From Actinidia chinensis (taxonomy: Eukaryota > Streptophyta > Magnoliopsida > Ericales > Actinidiaceae): a stretch of 10,000 nt of DNA. Location of the stretch: positions 11,822,332-11,832,331 of the forward strand of contig CM018888.1 of NCBI GenBank assembly GCA_009663005.1. The letters run 5' to 3'. Shown in pieces: positions 1-8,010 of the stretch. The translations under genes and the position numbers were made by a program. The notes under the pieces are model-generated. The model had not been told where the DNA came from, ran no database searches, and was given only the letters and a program-made list of their open reading frames with translations. Every line of letters starts with the position of its first letter. Position 1 is the first letter of the stretch.

Positions 1-436
1 ATCAGGTTAAAGGCGAGGAAGAGCCAGCACTTTGGCTCTGGGCGAGCTCAGTGGAGATAGCTGGCGGGTTCGTGCTTGAACGTTGGACTCTCTTGTTCTC
101 GGCAAGCGGGTTCGGAGATAAACGTTGTGTATAGTAAATGCGGAGATGGAATTTCCATGGGATTGAATGTATGCGATGTCGGCCTTCATTGGGGGGCCGA
201 GTACTTGGAATTTAATAGGTGAATATTTTCCCCACATCAGTAGCCCCTACTCGAAGGCCGAGATGGAACAATTGGGACTTCGAGTAACGTTGTTTCTTCT
301 GCTGACGTGGCCTTAATGATGGTGGAACTACTCGACGGAGCCCAGTGGGGAAGGGGTCTTGAAATGCGGAAATCTGTTCGGAAGGTCCCCACTATCCAAT
401 GTTTGTTATGAGTAGATTTGGACGGTTGATTATCTC
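1..436. other. Non-coding stretch upstream of aORF unit 1; no gene seen
   Basis: No recognisable coding block was found on either strand. The open frame on the minus strand at 237-7 has no family signature and is read as chance. The 200 bases before 437 include a CCAAT pentamer at 396-400, about 37 bases before the TATA box, so the right part probably serves as the promoter of the plus-strand unit. The stretch could also hold part of an LTR, but no TG/CA-bounded repeat can be shown with only one copy in view. Confidence 0.4.
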
Positions 437-444
437 TATAAATA
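396..444 (+). promoter_or_regulatory. Core promoter of aORF unit 1 (CCAAT and TATA box)
   Basis: CTATAAATAG at 436-445 is a near-perfect plant TATA box, with CCAAT at 396-400 ahead of it. The bases after the box (roughly TTGTCCTTCGGTACTTTCG) resemble those after the TATA box of unit 2 at 2187 (roughly CTGTTCATTCGCACATTTC), which suggests that the two promoters are homologous. A transcript would start near 465-475. The alternative is the U3/R part of a plus-strand LTR, but no plus-strand gag follows it. Confidence 0.55.
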
Positions 445-539
445 GGGGGCTCTTGTCCTTCGGTACTTTCGACCTCGCTATTGTACTATTGGACCTGTCC
501 GACGTCGCACTTCTAGGACGGCCTCATAAATTAGTGCTT

Positions 540-1550
540 GGCTATGTCCAAGAGACTCAAGCTCAGTGACCTCGCCAGGTGTGGCTCAAAGGGCAGGCCA
601 TTCTGCTTCGAAGGGTGTGTTATCTCGGAGGATCCGAGCTATTTCGGTAAAGGCCTTGACGGTGGAGCCAAGGAAAAGCGGTCGCCCAATGCCGGGGCAA
701 AGAAGGCGATAATTGACACTGGAGCGTCGGGAGCGTCGGAGGAGAGGGCAGCTCGGTCAGGCGAAATCTTGGTGAGCTTGGGGCCCACAGGCTTCAGTGA
801 TGGCCAGTGCGGCCAACATTGAAAAAGATTCGGCGGGGGTGGTGAACTTTAGGCGGACCAAGGAGGAAGGTGGATAGGCTCAACCCCGACTAGGTGGGAC
901 CAAGTTTTCCATGTGCTCGGCCAGGTATTGTATTTCCTCAAGACGTTGTCAATTCCTATTCAGGGGTAATTTTGATTCTGTTTGTAGCAGGGGGTTATCT
1001 TAGGGTTTACGCGCAGTTATGCAGCAGAGATTTCGCCGAGGGCGCCCTAATCAAAGGGCTAGCGTGATCTGACGAGATGGAAATAGTCGGGCGCAGAATC
1101 GGGCATGGAATTAGAGGGGGATGCAGTGCCAAGGAGAAGGCGAAGGGGAAGAGGTCACGAGGATGCTATGCAGGACAAGGTCATCACGAAAGTTAGAGGC
1201 GCGGGATCTCCGAGCTGGAAAACAAAGCCAGTATGTCTCGCAAGTGCAGGCTCCTGACCGCGTTCAAAGGTCGGATGAACTTTTAGACAAGCCGTGAGGG
1301 GTCAGCATCTTCTTACTTCGGCGATGGCTTTGGACCTTCTGCAAGAGGCAGCTCGCGCACCAGTTATCATGATCTCGGCGTCGATCTGGAGGACGTTGAG
1401 ATGCGACAAGAATTCTCGCTAAAGAGGAGCCGAAGCCGAGCAAAGACACGGCCGGAAGAAGGGGCAGTCGGGGCCGAGGGGTTTGGCGAAGCTGCTGTCG
1501 ACCCCAGTTTGTATATTTATTTATGTTATTTTTTTTTGTTGGAACCGTGA
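540..1550 (+). pseudogene. aORF unit 1: antisense ORF remnant, Transposase_28-like N-terminal part absent
   Basis: This is a plus-strand gene remnant, opposite to gag-pol. The first ATG in the longest opening frame is at 543 (MSKRLKLSDLA); the frame closes at 820-822. Residues 30-80 are rich in Lys, Arg, Ala and Ser, like the basic hinge of Tat antisense ORFs. After a candidate intron at 925-987, coding blocks resume in changing frames: a short helical stretch ISELENKASMSRK near 1210, then at 1341-1354 a GCAAGAGGCAGCTC block identical to unit 2 (encoding KRQL), then LGVDLEDVE at 1374 and a C-terminus ending PSLY at about 1513. The same order and spacing are found in unit 2 (KRQL, LGVD, PNVY). 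Unlike unit 2, no Transposase_28-like block lies between the promoter and the hinge, so this copy either lost it or encodes a shorter protein. The function of these antisense ORFs is unknown. Confidence 0.6.
925..987 (+). other. Candidate intron of aORF unit 1
   Basis: A GCTCGGCCAG|GTATTG donor is followed 63 bases later by a TTCTGTTTGTAG acceptor; a second AG three bases on (CAG at 990) is an alternative. Unit 2 has GCTGGGCCAG|GTAACT and a 61-base interval at the corresponding place. The conserved exon end and similar length support a real splice site, although about 60 bases is close to the lower limit for plant introns. Confidence 0.45.
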
Positions 1551-1558
1551 TCTGGATG

Positions 1559-1568
1559 AATAAATAAA
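1559..1568 (+). terminator. Poly(A) signal of aORF unit 1
   Basis: Two overlapping AATAAA hexamers (AATAAATAAA) lie just after the end of the antisense coding remnant and are followed by a T-rich stretch (CCTTTTTTGATTCGC, from about 1571). This is a plausible near-upstream polyadenylation element for a plus-strand transcript. Confidence 0.5.
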
Positions 1569-1757
1569 AGCCTTTTTTGATTCGCTTTCAAACTGGTCGT
1601 TTTCTTTTGGGGGGGACTTGATTAACTCCGGCATGGATACAGAAGTCCTGGGCGACGAGAAATACTACGGCTGAGATGTCGACGGGGCGATGGAATATGT
1701 GAATGGGCGTTCTTATCAAGGCGAGTCGTGATGGTGATCAAGGGCCTCAAGCGTTTC

Positions 1758-1836
1758 TGCAATGCACTGGCGATCTAGATATTTTGCAATGAACTGGCGA
1801 TCAGATTTTTGCAATGAAAGGCGATTCTAGATCTTT
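1758..1836 (+). repeat. Short tandem array, 26-base period, GGCGAT core
   Basis: Three consecutive copies start at 1758, 1784 and 1810. Each begins TGCAATG, carries GGCGAT in the middle and ends in a T-rich run with AGAT. The period is 26 bases, with the third copy one base longer. The array lies just beyond the 3' end of aORF unit 1, in the same relative place as the larger array after unit 2. Tandem repeats in the region between pol and the 3' LTR are typical of Tat-lineage elements. Confidence 0.8.
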
Positions 1837-2186
1837 TCTAGGTGATATGATATATGGGCGGCATGATTTTACTTGGTAGTTCAGTTAGGAAAAAATTTTG
1901 AGCGAGCTGGTAGGCGACGTAGTCATCCAATCAAGTTGATCCAAATCCACAGAAATTTTTTCATAACCTGTCGCGCGACCAATGCTGACGTGTTTGCAAT
2001 TATGGTCCGGAAGGTGGAGCGTCGACGGACTCATCAGGCGCCACGGGATGGGAAAATTAAATTCAGGAAATGGTTGGGTCGGCGGGGAAAATGGTTTAAT
2101 GGCGGGACGGCGTTGTCACATCTCGGAAATCGGCACGTCGCATGATCGGGGCCGTGGGCCCGATCGATCACAGCCCCCCCTATGCG
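1837..2186. other. Non-coding spacer and upstream promoter region of aORF unit 2
   Basis: No coding block was recognised. Open frames across 1873-2333 on both strands overlap one another and lack any family signature. The stretch from about 1970 is richer in CG dinucleotides and in GTCGC/CGTCG words, ending in CACGTCGC-like sequence and a C run directly before the TATA box. It is read as the upstream promoter of unit 2. A CCAAT pentamer is at about 1926. Confidence 0.45.
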
Positions 2187-2194
2187 TATATAAA
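2187..2194 (+). promoter_or_regulatory. TATA box of aORF unit 2
   Basis: TATATAAA, preceded by a C-rich stretch and followed 59 bases later by an ATG at 2253. A transcript would start near 2220. The sequence after the box resembles that after the TATA box of unit 1. Confidence 0.65.
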
Positions 2195-2589
2195 TGGGTA
2201 ACCTGTTCATTCGCACATTTCCGTGGCTGTCGAAGTGCTGCTCCGTTTTTAAATGGCATCTCCCCATAACCAGGTCGGCTGTCCGTGTATGTCTCCAAGA
2301 CCAACGGCGGAGGGAAGAATCATGAGCAATCACTGCCTTCTTGGATATTCGTCATCTAAGGGGTGAAGTCTTATATCGACGAAACAAAAAAAAAATGAGC
2401 CAGTCTCCGTAGTCTTACCCACCAAACGTCCCAAAGATGGATTACCTCGCGTCTTACACGGAGGGTAATGCATGTCCCAGGCGAACTGGACAAGCTCGGA
2501 TCCACTTCTTCATTCCCCTCAGGGATATGGGCTTCGGATTCTGGGGAAGGCGAGACAATTTTATCAGCTCGCACAAGGCGAGGTGGCAT

Positions 2590-2960
2590 TTCCGAAGCGC
2601 TTTTCTGGCGGCTTAAGGCTTCACTCCATCCGACCCTTAGGGAAAATTCTTGATTCATTAACAAGATCTGCCCTGCACATTGTCTCCTAACGCGTGGCGA
2701 TCAGTCATCGTTCTCGTGATATGGCGTTCCTTCAAGCGTCCAGTCCTGGCGAATTCAGGGATTTGTACTCCCTCAGTCCCTTACCTGATTCGGGGTAGTA
2801 CTACTTCAAGCGGGCCCGAGAAAAACCTGTTCTGAGGATCCCCGAGCAACGTTGAAAGGGTGGAAGACGAGGTTCTTTTTTGCCTCGGGGGACGATGGGA
2901 GTTCCGTCGGGCACGACCATCAGCGGGGGGGGGGGGGGAAACCCCAAGTACTCGAGGGTT
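2590..2960 (+). other. Transposase_28-like domain in aORF unit 2
   Basis: The blocks GGLRLH, CPAH, AWRSVIVLVIW, DSG-stop-YYF, KGWKTRFFFASGDD and WEFRR appear in the order expected for the plant 'putative gypsy type transposon' domain. The Trp usual in the GWYYF motif is replaced by TAG at 2796-2798. A run of 14 G at 2925-2938 lies just after the WEFRR block. The identification rests on recalled motifs and was not checked by a profile search. Confidence 0.7.
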
Positions 2961-3365
2961 CCCAGATCTTGGGGGAGGCCAGCGTTAGTTTCCTTGGTCT
3001 TTGGTCTCTAAGCCTTTATGGGTCGCTTGAAGCGATTTCAGGGAAAAAGCTGCCACAATAAGTTGTCCGACCGTGTTCCGAGGTTGACGCCAAAAGGACG
3101 GGAGGCGCTATTTGGAAGGTAAGAGCCCGGAGGCTACTTTGAGGTGTCGAAGGTACTGGGTTCGCGGACCTTTCAGAAACACTTGCGGCTGGTGCACGGC
3201 ACTCTTACCAGGGCGGAGAAAAACACGACTTCGGGTGGCGAGGGTTGAGTTCGTTACGCCCGAAGACTCGGTGAATACCTGGGGAGTTATCAGAGGGATA
3301 TCGGAGAGGCCGTTAGGGAGAGCCCAACCCCGTATCCCTGAATGAACCTTTCTAAGGTGCTCGGG

Positions 3366-3530
3366 TAAGGTAAAGGGCCCGTTTACGAAATCTCAATCTG
3401 GGAGTCCGGCTCACGTTCGGATTCAGGGTCGGTTTCCATTTAAGATCCGGCTACACCCCGAGCTCAAATTGATGGTATATTCAAAACCACCTGTTTACGA
3501 TTTATCTTCCTTATGACATCTCTCATGCAG
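3366..3530 (+). other. Possible intron before the hinge of aORF unit 2
   Basis: TCTCTCATGCAG ending at 3530 is a good plant 3' splice site and directly precedes the coding-like hinge. Donors are less certain: CGGGTAAGG at about 3366, AAGGTAAAG a few bases later, or ATGGTATAT near 3475, which would leave only about 57 bases. The stretch 3350-3530 holds no recognisable coding block, which fits an intron. Confidence 0.35.
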
Positions 3531-3943
3531 GTAGTCGGCTCGAGGTGGTAGCCCCCGCTGTGGGCCAAAAAACCGAGGGCAAGGCCAAGGCGAGAAGGCT
3601 ACAAAGGGGAAGACGGCAAGGCCTCCACCAAAGGAGGATATCCGAGGAAGAAACGTACGCAGGAAGGCGACTTTTAATCGAAATAGGCGAGCTGGACTCG
3701 TCGGAAGGAAAAAGAAGCAGTGCCGCCCCGCCGCCGTAAAAAATTCCAATGCTAATCGAGGGCGATCAATTCAGCGGCCGCACGGCTGAAAGCGGGGACC
3801 TCTTCCTCTGGTGGCGACATAGGATCGAGTTATTCGGAGGTCAGTGGCCGAGGCGGCTTAAGGGGGTGATTCGGCTTCCGATCAGAAAGAGGTGACCAAT
3901 TAGCGAGAATGAATTGGTCGCCAAATATTTTATGCTGGGCCAG

Positions 3944-4004
3944 GTAACTCGTGAAAAATCTTGGTGTTGTTTTCTTTCGCGAATAATGAGGTGTTATTTG
4001 GCAG
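3944..4004 (+). other. Candidate intron of aORF unit 2
   Basis: The donor GGCCAG|GTAACT at 3944 and acceptor TTATTTGGCAG ending at 4004 bound 61 bases that are T-rich and hold in-frame stops. The exon end GCTGGGCCAG matches GCTCGGCCAG before the candidate intron of unit 1, and the length is nearly the same. Confidence 0.5.
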
Positions 4005-4459
4005 GTTGTGGTTCGCTCTATCTGGCCTCCGCAAACCGGAGTATCTCCACGACGTAAACTTCCAAATGGCTCGCACAGACCGCCGAAAGCTGGAATGGTA
4101 AAAGTCAAAAATCGAGCCCTTAAGCGGAGAATAAGTGGCCGAGCTGGGCGAGGAAGGATCACAGCCGGACAACGAGGTGGACGATCTGAAGGCCACTGTG
4201 GCGGAGCTTACAAATACACTGGCGAAGGCCAGGAGCTAGCCAGTGAGGCTTCAACACCTCGGGAGAATTCAAGGCGGCGGTGCAGATTATGCGCGACGAC
4301 TTCAGCGAGGGCTTTGAGTTTGGCAAGAGGCAGCTCATCCATCAATTCCCCAACTCGGTGTTGACGTGGCGAAATATGGCGATGGACCCAAGCTTCGCGA
4401 GGAAGAGGAGACGATGAAAGAAGGAGAGATCCTGCGGACGGGAGTTGCTCCCAATGTAT

Positions 4460-4540
4460 ATTAATTTTTTTTTTTTGGTGTAATTTTTGTCCATATAAAT
4501 GAAAATCTTTGTTCCCCATTCTTTCGTTTGGATGTTCATG
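4460..4540 (+). other. AT-rich 3' end of aORF unit 2
   Basis: Directly after the stop come 12 T (4465-4476) and the A-rich segment CCATATAAATGAAAATC, similar in layout to the 3' end of unit 1 (GTATATTTATTT, a T run, then AATAAA). No perfect AATAAA is present here; the nearest plus-strand hexamer is at 4871-4876, beyond the repeats. Confidence 0.35.
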
Positions 4541-4624
4541 GCGGCCATAAGTCAATGGCGAAAGTCTCAATAACTGGAATATAATGGGCAAATTTCAAAC
4601 AATGGGCGATCGCATTTGTTATGA

Positions 4625-4765
4625 ATTGGCATATCATTTTCTTTAAGGGCGATCTCAACATTGGCGAGTTTTCTTTAAATGGCGATCTCATGATTGGCGA
4701 CTTTTCTTTAAATGGCGAAGCTCATATTGGGATCATTTTATTTAGGCATTATAGGCGATCATAAT
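4625..4765 (+). repeat. Tandem array, 33-base period, GGCGATC core
   Basis: Copies start at about 4625, 4660, 4693 and 4726. Those at 4660-4692 and 4693-4725 are exactly 33 bases and nearly identical: ATTGGCGA, then TTTTCTTTAAATGGCGA, then CTCAT. The outer copies are looser at about 35 and 37 bases. Less regular GGCGATC words continue on both sides, from about 4600 to 4895. The array lies between the 3' ends of minus-strand pol and plus-strand aORF unit 2. It fits the repeat-rich 3' region of Tat-lineage elements, which can seed satellite DNA. Confidence 0.8.
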
Positions 4766-4865
4766 AATGGCGATCTAGAGGGGCGATCATAATATAGGCG
4801 GATAAACAATGGCGATAGAATCTTCGTATAAACGATGATCGAAACATGGAGAATCTTAAACAAAT

Positions 4866-6133
4866 CTAATAATAAAACTTATTGAGGGGCGATGGCGAAG
4901 GGGTTTTCATGACCTTCACTGAGTACTTTTCAAATGTCGGCATTCCCGGGATGGAAAGTGCTTTCTGTCCGGTTTCTAACCATAAAGTCCCCGGGTCGAG
5001 GAGAACTTGATGACCTGTAAGGGACATTCCACGTGGGCCGAGCTTTCCGATTTGGTTCTTTAGTTGACAGGGTTACTTGTCGCAGAAACCAGATCGCCGG
5101 AAGGAATGACGGTGCATACCTCTTTGATGAGTTTACTTGGCGATGGCACTTGTAAGCCATTGGCGAGCTCGGCGTATTCTGTTTTCTCCCTCAAGGAGTC
5201 GAGGTTGATTCTGAGTCGGCCTCATTGATTTCTTGTCGAAAATTCGAAAACCTGCGATCGGCATACATACTTCAACGTATGACTGATTCGGGTTCGAGAC
5301 AGGGAATATGGAGTGCCCAGGAATCCGGCTATAGTATGATAAGTCCAAAAAGTATGTTGGTAAGTTTTCCGCCCACTCGCTTTTTGATCGGTCCAACTCG
5401 CCTTAAATTCCTGAGGGAATGGTACAATGGTTATTTCAACCTGCCCCATTAGCTGAGGATGACCGGGCGAGGAGAAATGAGGGAGATGGCGAGATCGAAC
5501 AGAATAGTCTGAAACTATCGTTGTAGAACTGTCTGGCGTTGTCCGAGCTGATAACCTTTGGACTCCGAATCTACAAAACGACAGGTGCGTCCAGACGCAG
5601 TTCCCGGGTATTTTTTCTGCGTAATCGTGGAGAGGGGTGAGCTTCCTATCCATTTTAGTGAAAATCTTGCGCACGATTAAAAACATCCTTTGCAAGGAGT
5701 TGGAGGTAGGGGAACCCAGAATGTCTATCACCCACGGGGCGAATGGCCAAGGGCTGGACATTGGTACCATCTCGGTGTTGAAGGAGACGGCTAACGGGGC
5801 AAAACCTCTGCATTTGTCGCATCTCTTAACATATGCTGTCGCATCTCGTTCTATGGTCGGCCAAAAAATATCCTTGGCGAATGTTCTTCTTCGCCCGTGA
5901 CTTGCTCCGGAGTGATTTCCGCATATGCCTAGTGTATTTCTTGTAGAAACGTACTCTGCCTTTTCTAGTCGGATGACATTTCGGAGTGTCCAAAAAAGAC
6001 CCCCCCCCCCCTTTTTTGTTATTGGACAGAACGCCATTAAAATACAGACCTGACCGCTATGTATTGAGACGGCGGCTTGGTGCTTATCTTCTGGCAGGGG
6101 TCCATCTTTGGAGATAGGAAATAAGCTCGTCAT
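4866..6133 (-). pseudogene. Integrase of Ty3/gypsy Tat element
   Basis: Integrase inserts the element cDNA into the host genome. An unusually long open stretch of 303 residues (6133-5222) carries the zinc-binding region GICGNHSGA, FWPTIERDA and RCDKC (His74, Cys105, Cys108). The first zinc His is not seen in this frame. The catalytic core has the first Asp in PWVIDILG (residue 137) and the Glu in GQVEI (residue 233). The second Asp is missing from this frame but is present in SSDNARQF one frame over (Asp-Asn codons at 5538-5543), so two compensating shifts flank it. C-terminal blocks follow in other frames: AYRTT-like WTYHTIAG, RLLEGENRIRRAR (about 5200) and FLRQVTLSTKEPN with GPYRV-like VPYRSS (about 5090-5020), then MPTFEKYSVK, with a possible terminal stop at 4866. 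A stretch of four Gly reflects a C run at 6000-6011. No chromodomain is seen, as expected for Tat. Confidence 0.88.
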
Positions 6134-6720
6134 CCACGTCGGGTTCTTCTGTTTTGGAGGACTTGGTTGGACGGGACTCCAATGCTTGGGGTGGTTAAAA
6201 ATTCAGAGGATGCATCTGTCAGAAATAAACTCAAAAGTTGCGCCAGATTAGATAAGGCGTCTGCCTTCTTATTTATCTTCCGGGAATCGATGACTCTGAA
6301 CTCCTTGCTTGGCGGCATTTACAGCCTTCATTCGCCTAAAATAGGCATCATTCTTGCGGTCCCTTGGAGAGGTAGTCTACTTGGACTTGGTTACCCCAGC
6401 TGGCGTCACTGAAACTTCCAAAGATTGTGCTCCAACTCTGTTGCTCCTCAATCCGGCGAGGCGGCTTCGTACTCCGGCTTCATTGTTTGTGGCTTAAACC
6501 ACATTCTCTATGGCGTATTCATTAGTTCGCCCGACGGAGCGCGGATGACGAGCCTGTGGTTTAGAAGAGCCATCAACGAACATATCAGTGGGCGAGGTTT
6601 TTTTCTGAGGTTTGTTTTTAGGTTTATCGCTTCAAGAGGGGCGTTTCCGGGTGTTGAGTGTCCTCATGGGTGGATTCGACCATGAAATTAGCCAGGCCTG
6701 GGCCTTTATGTGTCCTTGGC
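6130..6720 (-). pseudogene. Second RNase H (plant/archaeal-like aRNH) of Tat element
   Basis: This domain degrades the RNA strand of the RNA:DNA hybrid and is an extra RNase H acquired by the Tat lineage. It begins after a tether with GPGLANFMVESTH (about 6720-6680). The first catalytic Asp lies in MFVDGSS (VDGSS codons at 6578-6564). EYAIENVV and ATNNEAG follow, with EYEA one frame over, giving the catalytic Glu. A weak block SDAS, then GNQVQVDYLSKGP, marks the third acidic site near 6400-6350. The C-terminal block KEFRVIDSRKINKKADALSN and LAQ (KADALSNLA at 6267-6241) is well kept. Blocks alternate between frames, so no enzyme would be made. It runs straight into the integrase region. Confidence 0.85.
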
Positions 6721-6739
6721 TTGTATTCAATGTGGAATC

Positions 6740-7170
6740 ACTTAGCTCGACGGGACCATTCTGAGGGTCGACCAGACGCATCTGCGTCGCCTGAAGATAT
6801 GCTTCAATGGCTGACCATCAGCACTATGATGGGATGGGCTGAAAGTACATGAGAAGGTCATGGGGCGATCATGTAGGGAGTAGGCGCGTTTTTCATCTTG
6901 GATAGCTGGTCTCTGTCCCAATAGACTTTAGAAAGTAGTAAATTGGCCTTGGACTGATCTTCTTCTCGGCCTAGCACGGCATCCCGCGGTTAGAGAGATG
7001 AGACAAATATACGTAAAGGTCCGCCGGACGGGGACTGTGAGTAAAGGCGAGGGACGAGGTACTCTTTCAGCTGTTGAGAAAACGCATTTTCAGTTCCTCA
7101 TTCCATTGAAGTCCAGGCTTGTCCTTAGGATTTGAAGAATGGGAGGCATTTGTCCGCAGACTTGGAGACA
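6740..7170 (-). pseudogene. RT connection and first, degenerate gypsy RNase H
   Basis: The block LQWNEEL (codons within 7113-7084) marks the start of the RT-RNase H connection. It is followed by SPLLTVPV and YVYLSHLS (about 7045-6985), PRPIYYFLKSIGTETSYP (about 6955-6905), FQPIP-like text and PVELSDS (near 6740). These correspond in order to the native gypsy RNase H that Tat elements keep in degenerate form before the second RNase H. Stops and shifts occur between nearly all blocks. The assignment rests on order and motif similarity. Confidence 0.75.
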
Positions 7171-7179
7171 AATCGGTTG

Positions 7180-8010
7180 AGGGCGGTACTCGCCCAGTCA
7201 TACTGTACTTCTCGATTACTCTGGGCGAACTCATAGGTATTAGGGCTGGGATCGATCAGGGTTTACTTCGATTCCACGTTTAGTGACAGAAATCCTAACA
7301 TTTTTCGGGAGACAATAAAATATGCCATTGGAGGGATTTAACATGTCGATGGGACGAGGATGTGCCTGCTTCTTCAAGTAGCGAGGTGGTCGGATGATCG
7401 GAGGCTTTTAACCAGCTATCATCAAATAACCCATGGTCTTCCCAATGTTCCTTGAACATTATTGACTAACCTCTGGACGTCGCCACCCAGCGTTCTTCAC
7501 AATCCGAATGGCATGACTGTGTAGGCAGTATACCAACGTTCTGTGATAAAGAGGTCTTTTTCAATGCAGAGGGGAATACTGATCTGGTGAGTATCCCGGA
7601 AAGCGTCCATAAAACATTAGGGCTCGTGATGGAGGTGGCGTCGACTATTACGTCTAGTTTTGGCAAGGGGAAAAAAACTGTCCTTTGGGCCAGCTTGTTG
7701 AGGTCGGTAAAAGCTACACACACCCTCCACTTTACCCTTTTTTGGGGGCGACTAAGACTGGCGAGCCAATCCGGATAGTGGCCCTTGGACGACTTAGTTT
7801 TTAAACAAAAAAAAATAAAAGCACCAAATCTCTGATGAGTTTTATTACTTAGTGTTCCATGACTTTTAGCATTCGGGCGAACTTCCTTCGCTTTTGGCAA
7901 AACGGGCGAATTGCTAGGGTCGGTGAAAAATTGTGCATGGCGATATAAGGATCTATGCAGGGAAGTTCTTGCGACCAGGCAAATACGTTCGAGTTTTCTT
8001 TCCCAGAGGT
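7180..8010 (-). pseudogene. Reverse transcriptase of Ty3/gypsy Tat element
   Basis: RT copies the element RNA into DNA. The upstream linker carries VFAWSQELPCIDPYIAMH (7990-7936). In a 144-residue frame from 7900 are YPDWLA (residues 42-47), KWRVCVAFTDLNK (57-69) and FPLPKLDVIVDAT (77-89). The frame then shifts: MDAF, with the first catalytic Asp, is at 7610-7599, and MPFGL at 7514-7500 is in the same new frame. QRLVNN follows. The catalytic YVDD box appears as F-D-D at 7426-7418, so both Asp survive but the Tyr-Val part is changed. KASDHPTTSLLEEA, SLQWHILLSPEKC and GIEVNPDR complete the palm and thumb. All three catalytic Asp are traceable, yet lie in at least two frames with stops. A run of nine A (7807-7815) interrupts the fingers. 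Confidence 0.9.

Larger units (their letters stand above)
2253..4464 (+). pseudogene. aORF unit 2: antisense ORF with Transposase_28-like domain, hinge, coiled coil and conserved C-terminus
   Basis: This is a plus-strand gene remnant of the kind found antisense between pol and the 3' LTR in Tat-lineage elements; its role is unknown. The ATG at 2253 opens MASPHNQVG, closing at 2364-2366. Between about 2590 and 2960, in changing frames, lies a domain resembling Transposase_28: GGLRLH, then AWRSVIVLVIW (2690-2730), then YYFKRAREK (2799), KGWKTRFFFASGDD (2855-2895) and WEFRRARPSAG one frame over. YFEVSKVLGSRTFQKH follows near 3135-3185. A Lys/Arg-rich hinge spans 3560-3740. After a candidate intron comes a coiled-coil-like run, VAELGEEGSQ and DLKATVAELTNTLAKA, at about 4137-4230, ending in TAG. 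The C-terminal block FKAAVQIMRDDF and FEFGKRQLIHQF starts at 4250 in another frame, then LGVD, with a stop after PNVY at 4462-4464. Multiple frameshifts make it a pseudogene as written. Confidence 0.75.

Noticed and set aside
7..237. Minus-strand open frame of 76 residues at the left edge
   Set aside because: No recognisable motif, and it lies upstream of a plus-strand promoter; treated as chance.
230..540. LTR of a plus-strand element (TATA box with a typical U3/R look)
   Set aside because: No plus-strand gag follows, and the downstream sequence carries antisense-ORF blocks. The promoter also resembles that of unit 2. It cannot be fully excluded without the partner LTR.
1758..1836. CRISPR-like array
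   Set aside because: The copies are contiguous with no unique spacers, only three, and lie in a plant retroelement.
2034..2333. Overlapping open frames on both strands across the unit 2 promoter
   Set aside because: They overlap the TATA box and each other, and have no family signature; the GC-richer composition explains the lack of stops.
3830..4591. Minus-strand open frames of 88-127 residues opposite aORF unit 2
   Set aside because: The plus strand here carries the coiled coil and KRQL/LGVD blocks shared with unit 1; the minus-strand frames have no motifs.
5225..5900. Plus-strand open frames across the integrase region
   Set aside because: They lie opposite recognisable integrase blocks and show no family motif, so they are shadows of the minus-strand gene.
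6167..6852. Chain of plus-strand open frames at 6167-6412, 6425-6685 and 6658-6852
   Set aside because: They are opposite RNase H blocks (VDGSS, NNEA, KADALSNLA) on the minus strand and carry no motif of their own.
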